From positions 42,477,824-42,541,823 of the forward strand of contig NC_079209.1 of assembly GCF_026745355.1 (NCBI RefSeq): a DNA stretch of 64,000 nucleotides, in the 5' to 3' direction. The translations under genes and the position numbers were made by a program. Positions within the stretch are counted from its first letter, which is position 1; every line of letters begins with the position of its first letter. The DNA comes from Beta vulgaris subsp. vulgaris (lineage: Eukaryota; Streptophyta; Magnoliopsida; Caryophyllales; Amaranthaceae). The notes beneath the pieces are model-generated. The model worked only from the letters and a program-made list of their open reading frames with translations, was not told the origin of the DNA and ran no database searches. Below, piece by piece: positions 34,236-44,780 of this stretch.

Positions 34236-35357
34236 CAACTCGGGGCCAATGGACCTCTCCATGGAGTCCCGAGATGGCCATGACGGAACTTAGCCATTAT
34301 TTGGGTTGACCCTACTTGAGTCCCTTGGATTGACCATGTGGTGGTACCCAACTCGGGGGCGGGTGAACCTCCGTGTTCGATCCCGAGTTGTTTATTGTTT
34401 AACTTAGCTCATTTTGGCTAAGTATGAGCTCCTTGGATTGATCAAGAAGGGGTACCCAACTCGGGGGCCAGTAGGCCTTCTCATGTAATCCCGAGTTGGT
34501 GATGATGGAACTTAGCTCATTATTTGGCTAAGTACTGAGCCCCTAGGATTGACCAAGTAGGGGTACCCAACTCGGGGGCCAATAGGATTTCTCATGTAAT
34601 CCCGAGTTGGTGATGATGGAACTTAGCTCATTTTTTGGCTAAGTACTGAGCCCCTTGGATTGACCAAGTAGGGGTACCCAACTCGGGGGCCAATAGGCCA
34701 TCCCATGTAATCCCGAGTTGGTGATGATGGGACTTGGCTCATTATTTGGCTAAGTACTGAGCCCCTTGGATTGACCAAGTAGGGGTACCCAACTCGGGGG
34801 CCAATAGCCATCCCATGTAATCCCGAGTTGGTGATGATGGGACTTAGCTCATTATTTGGCTAAGTACTGAGCCCCTTGGATTGACCAAGTAGGGGTACCC
34901 AACTCGGGGGCCAATAGGCCATCCCATGTGATCCCGAGTTGGTGATGATGGGACCTAGCTCATTATTTGGCTAAGTACTGAGCCCCTTGGATTGACCAAG
35001 TAGGGGTACCCAACTCGGGGGCCAATAGGCCATCCCATGTAATCCCGAGTTGGTGATGATGGGACTTAGCTCATTATTTGGCTAAGTACTGAGCCCCTTG
35101 GATTGACCAAGTAGGGGTACCCAACTCGGGGGCCAATAGGCCATCCCATGTGATCCCGAGTTGGTGATGATGGGACCTAGCTCATTATTTGGCTAAGTAC
35201 TGAGCCCCTTGGATTGACCAAGTAGGGGTACCCAACTCGGGGGCCAATAGGCTATCCCATGTGATCCCGAGTTGGTGATGATGGAACTTAGCTCAGAATT
35301 TGGCCAAGTACTGAGAGCCCCTTGGATTGACCAAGTAGGGGCGCCCAACTCGGGGGT
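34236..35357 (+). repeat. 111-bp tandem array, eleven copies
   Basis: The phrase CAACTCGGGG recurs at 34236, 34349, 34457, 34568, 34679, 34790, 34900, 35011, 35122, 35233 and 35346, giving periods of 113, 108, 111, 111, 111, 110, 111, 111, 111 and 113. Central units are almost identical (GGATTGACCAAGTAGGGGTA, then ATCCCGAGTTGGTGATGATG), and those at both edges are more diverged. It lies in the 3' non-coding part of the Tat element, a place known to generate satellite DNA in this lineage. Confidence 0.95.
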
Positions 35358-35524
35358 GATTGGAGGGAGTCATGGTTTGAGAATAGGGTTGACCGTTGAC
35401 CTTCTGACTTTTGGCCATTTGGACTTTTGGGGACCTGAACTTGAATTGGGCTTCTTCCATTTTGGCCCAATCTTTTGAGGGCCCATTGAGGGTCCAGAGG
35501 TTGTCGCGACGCGGAGGGGAGATT

Positions 35525-35540
35525 TGAGGTTATATATAGA
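35525..35540 (+). promoter_or_regulatory. TATA box of the antisense gene in the Tat element
   Basis: GAGGTTATATATAGAG lies upstream of a CT-rich leader (TCTCTCTCTAGAATC repeats, 35590-35650) and the first splice donor. It is on the plus strand, opposite to the direction of gag-pol. Confidence 0.6.
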
Positions 35541-36824
35541 GATGGAGAGAGGATTTGTCCGTATCCCAAATCATTTGCAATCACTTTCACTCTCTCTCTA
35601 GAATCTCTCTCTAGAATTTCTCCCTAGATTCTCTCTAGAATTTCTAGAATTTCGTCCGATCCCGAGTCCTCCTAGCGCGCGTCTCGGTTTCCGCTCCCGA
35701 CTGTTGTTTGAGAAGGTACGCCCCCTTGTGTCCCTTTTCTTTTCTTATTTTTGTTATTAGGTGTTTAGGATGGATCCCGAGTCGGATCCTAGTGAGTCTT
35801 CTTCTTCTATCATTAGACTTTCTGAGGAGATACGGGGGGTAGATGGATTCTTGGTTATACTCGGGTTCCCTGTGAGGACCCTTCCACCGTTCCCGAGGCC
35901 ATTCCTCTTACCACTCCATCGGATTCCCTAGCGAGGAAGACGAAGGGGTTGTCCCGGGACCTTTTGATGTTTCCTTGGCCCATAAACCTGTAGTTCGAGT
36001 TATCTGGATAGGTTATTGTCGGACAAGGTGGTGACGGTTTTGAGGAACCCGAAGATGAAGCCCCGACCACCTCCGGACAAGAGGTTCCTTCCTTAGATCC
36101 CGAGGGAGGCCCTCATACATTCTTTCCCGAGGCCAGCTTCATGACTTATATGGAGAGAAATGCGAAGTATATTGGGACCAAGTTCTGGATCCAAGACCCT
36201 TACTTTGTGGTGAGGGCCAAGAGTGCGGAGTCGGTATTGACTCCTCCTCCTGGGTGTGTTTCAGTGTACCATCATAGCATGCAGATGGGCCTTAGGTTTC
36301 CCTTGCACCCATTCATCAAGGACCTACTGAATGGTTACCAGCTTACTCTGACCAACTTACTTCCAAACAGCTGGTTAACAATAAATGGATTCATTGCTGT
36401 TTGTGATCTTCTCGGGGTGGCCCCGAGCTTGCGCCTGTGGCGTAATGTTTTACTTTGATGCTTGGCCCGGCTGAGCGCCATGGTCCGGGGTGGTTCCGTT
36501 TTCAGTGTCGCCCAGGTTACAAAGTGGTTCGTGATCCTCCTTCTAACCAAAAAGGATTCAGAAGAACCTTCTACCATGTTTATACCAGCGGCGATTGGGG
36601 GATACCCATATTACCCCCCGAGGAAGGTCCCAGATTTAGATTGAATCAGACGGTTCCTGAGATGTCTCGGGAGGAGGCAGTTGCTGGGATATACCTTTCT
36701 ACTACCCCGAGAATACATTCGGGGGACTTGGCTTATGTGCCTTCGAATTGGTTGCCCACTCGCCATGATATCCGGAACGAGATGTTCTTGGCGGCTGTAG
36801 GCTTGAGCTGTAGCTGTGATAAGG

Positions 36825-36892
36825 GTAAACTCCTTGTCCAAATGTGCAATTTATCTTGTTTATGCTAAATTTTGACATTTTGTTTGTTTCAG
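36825..36892 (+). other. Intron of the antisense gene
   Basis: GTAAAC donor, T-rich tract and TTTCAG acceptor, 68 bp. Splicing joins GATAAGG to TTCTAGCC and removes an in-frame conflict, so the codons read straight on. Confidence 0.8.
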
Positions 36893-37014
36893 TTCTAGCC
36901 CGACACCGACTCGATCCTGTAATGGCTGAGCGATTCATCAGTAGCCACGACTTGGCAGCTAAGCTCTTGGCGGAACTGGACGCAGAGACTATGTCTGTAC
37001 CCCCGGCTCCAAAG

Positions 37015-37086
37015 GTGAGTCTTAATTCCGACCCAATCCCGACACCGAGTGTATTTTTCTGTTTTGCTAACTATCTTTTCATTCAG
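37015..37086 (+). other. Intron of the antisense gene
   Basis: GTGAGT donor after CCAAAG and ATTCAG acceptor, 72 bp. Flanking codons remain in phase. Confidence 0.8.
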
Positions 37087-37494
37087 GATACCGAGTCCAA
37101 GAGGGCTAAGAAGCCTCACGTCCGCTCCCGTAAAGTGAAGTCGGATGTGGAGAAGGCTCAGGCTGCTGCAAAAGCCGAGGCGGAGAGGCGGCAAGGCGCC
37201 TTCGCTTGTAGCCTCGAAGGTTTCCGACAAGGCCTCGTCGGGGTTTCATCGGGAAGCAAGCGGAAGGTTCCGAGCTTTCCCGAGGATGCTTTGATAGGCT
37301 CTGAGGAGCCTATACAGAAGCGTACCCGAGTCGAGAAGTTTGGGATTGATACTCCCTTTACTTCTATTTCTCCGGCGCAGAAGATGGCTAGGGTGAGGTC
37401 TGCTCTTCATACCCTCTATACCGATGCCGATGATAAGGCACTCTTGGACTTGGGCATGGGCGAGATCAATGCTTTGTACGAGTCCTGGCTCGAG

Positions 37495-37562
37495 GTGAGT
37501 ACCTGTCCAGACTTCTTTTATTTCTCTTTCGGGTTTTCCTTATGTTTTGCTTTATCTTGCAG
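37495..37562 (+). other. Intron of the antisense gene
   Basis: GTGAGT donor after CTCGAG and CTTGCAG acceptor, 68 bp. The coiled-coil exon follows in phase. Confidence 0.85.
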
Positions 37563-38369
37563 ACCTCCATTCGTATGACTTCTGTGATAAATCGTCGCTC
37601 CCAATTTGAGGAGGGCGTTATTGAGCTGAAAGGGGAGATTGACGCCCTTAAGAAGCAGATTCAGGAGAAGGACGCTGAAGTTACCCGGCTCACTACCGAG
37701 TTAAATTCTCAGAAGGAGACCTTCGAAGAAGCCTCCACTGCTGTTAAGGAACATAAAGCACTGAAGGATAATCAGAAGGTGCTGACTGACGACCTTAACG
37801 CTGTTACCCTCGAGAGGAACACCCTTCAGAAGGAGCTGGACGAGCTACGCGTCAAGCTGTCGTCCGCAGAGAGGAAGCCAAGCGCTCCGCGCACAAGTTG
37901 AAGAAGGCCTCCAAAGAGGCAAAGGCTGAGCACTCTGAATTTTTGGAGGGATGGAAGAGGTCTCCTGAGGGTTTTGAATTACTTGGGACAGATGGCTTCT
38001 CGTTCCTACCGGATGGCGGTCAGGGAAACGAAGGAGCGGTTAAAGGGAATCCTGGTCGGTCCCGACTCCTCTTTGGACTGGTCGAGGGTCGAGGCTGAGT
38101 TTGACGCTCGCATAGCCGAGGAGCAGCGAGTGAATGCCGAAAAGGCTGCAAAGAAAGATCCTCCTCAATCATCTGCTTCCAAGGCGCCTCAGCCTTCGGT
38201 TTCAAAGGTTTCTGAGGACCCGACTGATCTTCCTTCCACACCTCCCGAGGCTCCAACTCCAAACCCCGAGGTGGACGTTGAACCAGAGGATCTTCTGTCA
38301 GAGAGTTCCAATGATGAGGATGGTACAGGCAGTACCGACAGCTCCCCTGCCAAGACTGCTGCTGTTTAG

Positions 38370-38799
38370 ATATGTTGTTTTAAACTTTGATGTACTAAAC
38401 CCTGAGTGTTTGTTCTCGGGTTAGATTTTTCTTATGGTTCTTGAGAGTCTGTTCTCGGGACCTTTATGTTGTACTTTTCTTTTGATGAAGTATTTCTTTA
38501 CAAAATTCATTTGTCTATTTGCTAAAATTTCTGTTATTGATGCTTATCATTCGTTGCAAATATGAGATAATGTGTCAACTTTCATTACTATTGCAATAAT
38601 ACCGAGCTCTAATAAGGTATTGCTAATGGCCCCGAGTTGTAACGAATGATAAAACCGTCGGCTCAACTGTAGTCAAGGCGGCTTTAGTCAATGTTAACTC
38701 AAAAGGGGACTGGCGAATACCCCGAGTTAGCTTGCATTTTGATTACAGAATTGGCTCAAGTGTGGCCATGTTACATGGTAACTTAGATAAAGTATTCTT
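38370..38799. other. Convergent 3' regions of antisense gene and pol
   Basis: T-rich sequence with AATAATACC-like and TGATGTACTAAA words but no clear polyadenylation signal. It separates the stop of the plus-strand gene from the end of the minus-strand integrase frame. Confidence 0.4.
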
Positions 38800-39240
38800 T
38801 CAAATTGTCTGCATTCCGGGTCGGGCAAGTGGGGTGCCTTCTGGTGACTCAAGTCGGTATGTCCCGGGCTTGACCTCGGCGACAACCTTGTAAGGTCCAT
38901 CCCACTTTGGCCCGAGCTTGCCTTTGAGGTGGGTGAGGCCAGTAGCTTCCACCTTTCTCACCACCCAATCCCCGACTAGAATAGGGCGAGCTCTGACCCT
39001 TTGATTGAACTGTCTGGCTACTCGTAGCTTGTTATGAATGGATTTCAGCAGAGCGTTGCCTCTTGTCTCGGGAAGTAAATCGAGATTGACTGGTTTTCTT
39101 CTTCGTTCTGCTCGTAATCGTAGAATGTCATTCTCGGGGATGGTATCCCGACTTCTACAGGAAGGACAGCGTCGCTTCCGTAAACCAGGTTGAAAGGCGA
39201 ATGGCCAGTTGCCTCTTTCACCGTTGTCCTTGCTGACCAT
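38800..39240 (-). pseudogene. Tat integrase C-terminal part
   Basis: 146 codons. It contains the ...ARPILVGDWVVRKVEATG...GKLGPKWDGPYKV... block, the SH3-like C-terminal fold that follows the catalytic core in gypsy integrases, and ends shortly after GTYRLES. It is out of frame with the core region upstream; the break lies in 39045-39130, where the two frames overlap. Confidence 0.85.
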
Positions 39241-39835
39241 AACACTCCCGGGAGGTCGTCAATCCAACTTCCCTTAGCTCCTTCTAGGGACTTTTTTATC
39301 CCATTCAGCACAACTTTGTTTGCAGCCTCTGCTTGACCATTTGTCTGGGGTCGGGATACTGCTGAGAATCTTGTTCTAATGCCGAACCTGGAACAGTACT
39401 CCCGAGTTGGCCCACTGTTAAATTGCCTTCCATTATCTGAGATGAGAGTCTTGGGAACCCCGAAACGGGTGATGATGTTTCTCCATATGAAGTTCTGCAC
39501 TTGCTTATCCGTTATGGAGGCCAGTGGTTCCGCCTCGACCCATTTTGTGAAATAGTCGATGGCTACCAAGAGAAACCTCCTTTGCCCCGAGGCGGCGGAA
39601 AGGGACCTATGAGGTCCATTCCCCACTTGTCAAATGGAAGAACAGCTTGGATAGTTGTGAGCTGATTGGTCGGGGCCCGAGGTATATCTCCGTGAAGTTG
39701 ACAATTAGGGCACTTCCTGACCAGTACCTCTGCATCATGTTTTAGGGTGGGCCAATAGTACCCCGCCCTTAGAGCTTTCCCAGCTATTGTCCTGGCCCCC
39801 TGATGGCTGCTGCAAGCTCCTTCATGGATTTCCCT
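39045..39835 (-). pseudogene. Tat integrase core
   Basis: Zinc-finger remnants (HEGACSSHQGA and CPNCQLHG, about 39700-39830) precede the catalytic core. The first Asp is in the DYFTKWVEAEPL block, the second in SDNGRQF and the Glu in NGQAEAANK (about 39320-39560). A frame break near 39600 (the WGMDLIGPF block) separates finger and core. It is the strand-transfer enzyme of the element but broken here. Confidence 0.88.
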
Positions 39836-40477
39836 TAGAATATAGTTCCTTCAAATGGAGTGACGCATTTTAGCAACGGGTGCGTGTAAGATTTTTTATA
39901 CAAGTTGCCTTCATGCCAGAGAAACCACCCTGCCTTCTTCTTAAGGGCGTCAGCCTCTTTCTCGTCTATGGGCAAGAATCCGTCCCGAAGATACCCTATG
40001 ATTTCTGCCATCCAGGTGTCGGTGCGGTTCAAAGTGTGCACTTCCAAAGAGTTGATGCTTGGCTGTTCCAGGACTTCCCAAATTATGCTGCGAGGTGCTA
40101 ACCCCTCAGCTGAGCTAGCCATGCGGGCCAGGGCATCAGCCTGTTGGTTCTCAGACAGGGGGAAATGTTGGATTTTGAAGGAAGTCAGCTTCTGAATTAG
40201 TTGTCGGGTCTTGTTGAGGTACATCCTCATATTATCCTCCTTAGCTTCGTACTCCCCAGAGACCTGCCCGACTATTAGTTGGGAGTCGGACTTTGCCAAG
40301 ATGTTCTGAGCTCCCGCCGTGATACAAATTTGTAAGCCCAGGATCAGTGCTTCATACTCGGCCTCGTTTGTTGGAGGCGAGGAAATTTAACTTCACCGCG
40401 TACTCCATCTTGTCCCCGACAGAGGGAAGGATGACCAGACCAGCCCCACTTCCCGACTTGGTTGCGGAACCATCTAC
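39835..40477 (-). pseudogene. Second (additional) RNase H of Tat element
   Basis: It begins after a stop at the end of the first RNase H unit with VDGSATKSGSGAG, the Asp-containing start of an RNase H fold. It continues through the KSDSQLIVGQ and ADALARMAS blocks, which carry the later acidic residues. One frame change lies near 40370 (run CAACAAACGAGG). A second RNase H in tandem is the diagnostic trait of Tat elements. The linker to integrase follows. Confidence 0.88.
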
Positions 40478-41299
40478 TTAATTCCATGACTCCCTTACTT
40501 CAATGTCCTCCGGGCGGGAGCAGCATTCGCTGATGAAGTCCGCTAGGGCTTGGGCCTTGATCGCCCGACGTGGCTCATATTCCAAACCGTAGTCGGCCAG
40601 CTGGTCCGCCCACTCGGTCATTCGGGTCGAATGATTCCTGTTCTCAATTAGCTTCCTGATAGGTTGTCCGGTTAGGACGATGATCTGATGCGCCTGAAAA
40701 TACGGCTTCAACTTCCTACTTGCCATCACCAGGGCGAACACCATTTTCTCAGCCTCACTGTATCTCGACTCTGCCCCTCGGTACGCATGGCTGATAAAAT
40801 AGACGGGGTGTTGGGATGTTTCCCTTTCGGCAACCAACACCGCACTGAGTGCATGCTCTGATACCGAGAGGTATAAGTAAAGAGTCTCTCCCGGCAAGGG
40901 AGATATGAGTTTCGGCAGCGTTGTTAAGTGTTGTTTTAGTTGTTGAAACGCTTTTTCTGCTTCCGGGTCCCAGTCGAACTCTTTTCTTTTCAAGGCCCTG
41001 AAGAATAGCAAGCTCTTGTCTGCCGACCGAGACAGAAAACGCCCTAAGGCAGCCAGGCACCCCGTCAGCCTCTGTACTTCTCGAACGTTCCGGGGTGATG
41101 ACATGTTCAACACTGCATTAATCTTGTCGGGGTTGGCTTCTATCCCCCTCTCATCTACCAGGAACCCCAAACACTTACCGCCAGTGACCCCGAATACACA
41201 CTTCTTGGGGTTTAGTTTCATGCCATGGCGCCTGAGTGTCGCCAATGTCTCCCTCAGATCCTCTACATGATCCTTCTTCTTCTTTGCTTTAACAATCAT
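40478..41299 (-). pseudogene. Tat reverse transcriptase C-terminal half and first RNase H
   Basis: It opens with MIVKAKK, immediately downstream of where the YxDD motif should be. Thumb region blocks (LRRHGMKLNPKKC, FLGF-like CLGFLV) follow, then the RNase H region with FDWDPEAEKAFQQLK, LYLYLSVSEHALSAVL, PVYFISH and LVMASRKLKPYFQAH. It ends at a nonsense codon (40478-40480) just before the second RNase H. All parts have normal family spacing. Confidence 0.9.
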
Positions 41300-42509
41300 A
41301 GACGTATACTTCTATATTCCTCCCGAGTTGCTCTGCAAAGACCTTGTTTATGGTTCTTTGGTATGTGGCCCCTGCGTTTTTTAGCCCAAAGGGCATCATT
41401 TTGTAGCAGTATACGCCTTGGGCTGTGACAAAGGCAGTATGGACTCGGTCTTTTTCAGCCATGGGGATCTGATGGTATCCCGCATTGGCGTCCATGAAGC
41501 TAAGCAACTCGTGACCTGCAGTAGAGTCGACTAACCTGTCAATTTTCGGGAGGGGATGGTTGTCTTTAGGACATGCTTTGTTAAGGTCTGTGAAGTCGAC
41601 GCACATACGCCAAGCTCCGCTGGCCTTCTTCACCAAGACCACATTAGCTAACCACTCAGTGTACTGACACTCTTCGATGATCCCCGCCTCTAGCAGCTTC
41701 TTAACTTCTTCTGCCGCTGCGGCATTCCTCTCGGGACCTTGATGCCTGAGCTTTTGCTTGATAGGACGAAACCCTTTCTTGATGTTGAGTTCATGGGAAG
41801 CAAAGTCGGGGCTCAGTCCTTGCATGTCCGCAGATGAATAAGCAAATACGTCCTTGAACTCTTTCAAGGCCAGAATCAGTTGATTTCTAATCTCGGGACT
41901 GAGGTTTGAACCAATCTTCAATGTATGTCCGAGTTCGGGCTCTATCACGACCTCTTCGACCTCCTCCACAGGTCGGGGACGCTCATAGTACTTGGGGTTC
42001 TCAGATATATAAACCCCGAGTCCCGCGGGGGCTTCTGTTGGTTCCTCTCTCTTTCTCTTCTTTTCCTTCTTCTCCTCGGGTGCCTTAGCTCGAAAGCTGT
42101 TGACATAACATTCTCGGGCTGTTTGCTGGTCCCCATAAATCTTCCCGACATGCCCATCATCGGTTTCATATTGGAGCAGTAGCTGGTATACCGAGATGGC
42201 AGCCTTTATCTTGTTCATGGTGGGCCTGCCCATGATAGCATTGTAGGGTAGTGGGGTATCAACAACTAGGAAATCTACTGGTAGACTTCTTCCCTTTCCT
42301 CTTTCCCCAAGTCTTACAGCCAGCTTTACTAAGAGAGGGTAGACCGACCCGCCTCCGAAACCGATCAATGGTTGGTTGGTAGGGATCACATCCTTCTCGA
42401 TGTATTTCAGTTTGAGCAAACAGTCGAGTATGATGATGTCGGCTGAGGATCCACTATCAACAAGGATTCGTTTCACCCGAGAGTTGGCTATTTTCATTTC
42501 TATGACCAA
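41289..42509 (-). pseudogene. Tat protease and reverse transcriptase N-terminal half
   Basis: 406 codons. Aspartic protease motif DSGSS near residue 18, then the flap block IGFGGGSVYPL and IMGRPTMNKIKA. After a charged linker the reverse transcriptase begins at GFRPIKQKLRHQGPER, with RMCVDFTDLNKACPKD, FMDANAGYHQIPM (first catalytic Asp) and MPFGLKNAGATYQR. At the end the frame reads VYVYDC and stops: the two catalytic aspartates of YVDD are missing, consistent with a net loss of five bases at about 41299-41303. Confidence 0.92.
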
Positions 42510-42800
42510 GGGGTCATCATGGGGGTGTGCAAGTGCCGGTCAGGCTCCCCGAATGTCATTATCGGGCATCCTGCCTTTGCAGGTTCCACATCTAGCACTC
42601 GATGGGTCATTGCTTGGAGATGGGCCTTGCGAGCGCGGCCAGATGATCCTCCCGAGGCGTGGCCCCCCGCTATGACACCGACATACCCGTCGGTGTTATC
42701 GCTATCGTTTCTCGCTTCTTTGTCCTTCCCCTTCTCTTCTCGGGGATGCTTGATGTATCTATTCAACTTCCCTTGATCAGCCAAGTGATCCAAGGCCTTC
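42500..42800 (-). pseudogene. Tat gag C-terminus and gag-protease linker
   Basis: This frame carries on from the gag after a shift near 42897 (six G). The HTTKDCRELK end of the CCHC zinc knuckle lies just upstream, then DHLADQGKLNRYI, a charged linker and the GVIAGGHASGGSS block that precedes protease. A further one-base shift at about 42520 separates it from the protease frame. Confidence 0.8.
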
Positions 42801-42801
42801 T

Positions 42802-44262
42802 TTAACTCCCGACAGTCTTTCGTAGTGTGACCACACTCCCGATGGTATTCGCACCATAATCTCTGATCCCGCCTATCTTTGGAAGTTCTGATAGGTGGGG
42901 GGTGGGCAATACCGACTTGTGCTTAAGATCCAAATAGATTTCCCGCCTGTTTCTGTTGAAATGTGGATCATTCCCATTATCTACTGCTCTCGGGAGCAAC
43001 TGTTGGTGATTCCTCATGCTTTTGTTTGGTTCCCGGTAAGGGAGTTCTTCCTTCTTTTTCTTAGCCTTTTCCCCGACAGGCTTACAGATATCCGAGGCTT
43101 GGATGAATTTCTGAGCCCGACTCATGGCCTCGGTGAAAGTGGTGACCTCGTTCTCAGCGAGGGACCATCTGAATTTTCCCGGCCAAAGTCCGGACATTAG
43201 GGCGGTGAACGCAACCCCGTCCTGAAGATCTGAAATCTTCAGCGACTCCTCGTTGAATAGCTTAATATAATCCGCCAGGCTCTCGTGCTCTTGCTGCTTG
43301 ATGGACATTAAGTGGATGCTGGTTTTCTTGTGCCTACGTCCAGCAATGAAGTGTTGGTGAAATAATGCCTCCAGAACCGAAAAGTTAGTTATGATACCCG
43401 GGGACAAGCCCGAAAACCAACTGAGCGCCAACCCTTTGAGGGTCGTCGGGAAATAGCGGCACCAAGTGGCTTCACATCCCGTCTGCACACTCATCTGAGC
43501 TTTGTAGGCGGCCATATGATCCTCGGGATCGCTACTGCCCGAGTATTGCTCGATGGTGGGGACCTTAACCTTTCCCGGGTTGGGTACCTCCATGATCTCC
43601 CGACTGAAGGGGGTCATAAAGTTGAGGACTCCCCTATTGATCAAGGTGTTGGTCTTGTTCCGAGGAGGCCCTGAGTCCGCTTCGTCCTCCTGCCTCGTCC
43701 TCTTGGACCCGACAGGAGACTTCTCCCGCTCCCTCCTCGGGGTCTGAGAGTGAGCCTGCTCCTCACGGTGCGTCCTTTCCCTTTCTTCTCTCTTCTTGTT
43801 TAAGAGGATGCGAGCGTCCTGCTCTGCTCTGCGCCTCCTATTCTCTTCAATGATGCACCTGGCATCCGAGTTCTGGGTCCTCTGAGAGTGAGCCTGTCGG
43901 GATCTTTCTCCTACCACTCGTTGCTCGCTCCGGTTAGGAGCGTGAGTTTGAGGGTTATCCCGGCCACGGGTCTCTGCCCGGGTCATCTCTCGGGGCTCCC
44001 CTTGATTGAGCTGGGGGATCCCGGCTATGAGCTGCTGTAAACTCCTCTGCATGTTTTCGTTCAACTGTCGGGCAATCCGCTCAATGTCCGCCATCGTGAC
44101 CGGCATAGGGTCATCTCGGGGAGCAGAATGCTCGTCGTTACGCGGGGTCGACCCCTCGTCGTCTATGGCCAGGGATTCGACCAAGACATTGGGTTGGTGA
44201 GACTGGAGAGGTGTGGGTTGGCGAGACAGTGAACCTCGGGTGGTTTTCCTTCGGGGTGCCAT
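42802..44262 (-). pseudogene. Tat gag
   Basis: 486 codons from an ATG about 55 bp inside the LTR end. The N-terminal half is polar and rich in Arg, Glu and Gln. The gag core (about residues 225-400) holds KVKVPTIEQYSGSSDPEDH, AYKAQMSVQ, TLKGLALSWF and SLADYIKLFNEE. After residue 440 a shift at six G (near 42897) puts the zinc knuckle (YHRECGHTTKDC) out of frame. It forms the coat protein of virus-like particles in active relatives. Confidence 0.92.
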
Positions 44263-44295
44263 GTTGCTCTCGGTACGTGACTTTGAGATGTAGTA

Positions 44296-44313
44296 TCCCC
44301 ACAGACGGCGCCA
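44296..44313 (-). promoter_or_regulatory. Primer binding site of the Tat element
   Basis: On the minus strand, TGGCGCCGTCTGTGGGGA starts three bases after the LTR end. TGGCGCCGT is shared with primer sites complementary to plant tRNA-Asp; the remaining bases differ from that tRNA, so the exact primer is unsure. Confidence 0.8.
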
Positions 44314-44316
44314 AAC

Positions 44317-44775
44317 TGTTTCTGCCTAGAAACTAGTCAAAAGAGTAATATGTTTAAGGTGAGAGTCAAATCCCGAATTAGGTTAGAATCCCGAGTCTTG
44401 TAGTCTCCAATCCTGCAAAACAAGGAAAAACTGGCCCGGGGGTGTTCCCGGGAAAGCCCCTCCGACGCTCAAGTCAGTTGAGATTGAGGTAGAGAGAGAA
44501 AGTAATCCAAGTCTAGAGAGAGATGCTCTGGTTTTGTTAGGTGAGAATTGAATACCTGCTCATCAATGGGATTGTTGGTATTTATAGTTGTTGGGGATTT
44601 CCCAGACAGGAAACCCTTTTTGGGAGCCTCCCAAGACCTAGGGGAGCCACCACCTTTTTAAGGTAATCAGCTTTTTGTTCCCTAAAAGCTGGTGGATCTT
44701 CCTTGAGATGAGAGAACTAGGCTTGGGGTGAAATGCCTTTTAATATTTTATTGGGCCAGACTAGGGGCCCAAACA
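44317..44775 (-). repeat. 5' LTR of the Tat element
   Basis: 459 bp, close to identical to 33267-33720, including TG...CA ends and the adjacent CTGAC duplication. It contains a CTATAAATA element on the minus strand. Confidence 0.95.
44579..44587 (-). promoter_or_regulatory. TATA box in the Tat 5' LTR
   Basis: The minus strand reads CTATAAATA inside the 5' LTR, about 270 bp before its end. It is the likely start point for genomic RNA. The same sequence is in the 3' LTR near 33523-33531. Confidence 0.55.
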
Positions 44776-44780
44776 CTGAC

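Larger units (their letters stand above)
35570..38369 (+). pseudogene. Antisense intron-containing gene of the Tat element (Transposase_28-type protein with coiled coil)
   Basis: The gene faces gag-pol. A leader intron (35716 to about 35768) precedes ATG 35770. Introns at 36825-36892, 37015-37086 and 37495-37562 each start GT (two GTGAGT) and end TTTCAG, TTCAG or TTGCAG, and removing them joins the frames without a shift. The N-terminal part holds the block GLRFPLHPFIKDLL...LPNSWLTINGFIAVCDL, typical of the plant family called putative gypsy type transposon (Transposase_28). Then come a basic region (KSKRAKKPHVRSRKVK-like), a long heptad-rich coiled coil (about 37600-37970) and an acidic Ser-rich end, with the stop at 38367-38369. 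Frame breaks occur near 35838 (six G), 36450 (T-rich), 37876 and 37971. Function is unknown. Such extra ORFs are known in Tat elements. Confidence 0.82.
33267..44775 (-). mobile_element. Tat-lineage Ty3/gypsy retrotransposon, structurally complete
   Basis: LTRs of 454 and 459 bp (TG...CA) are flanked by the 5-bp duplication CTGAC (33262-33266 and 44776-44780). On the minus strand the order is 5' LTR, primer site, gag, protease, reverse transcriptase, RNase H, a second RNase H, integrase; then a convergent plus-strand gene, a tandem array and the 3' LTR. The second RNase H after the first, the space between pol and the 3' LTR, an extra ORF there and tandem repeats there are known traits of the Tat lineage. 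The LTRs differ by only about five substitutions plus a few short indels, so it is young, yet gag-pol is broken at several points. Confidence 0.95.

Noticed and set aside
33879..34283. 134-codon plus-strand frame and its opposite 111-codon frame as extra genes of the Tat element
   Set aside because: The sequence is made of degenerate CCCGAG/CTCGGG units related to the satellite, frames are open on both strands, and no domain is visible.
34236..35357. A CRISPR-like repeat array
   Set aside because: Units are contiguous 111-bp tandem repeats without unique spacers, inside a plant retrotransposon.
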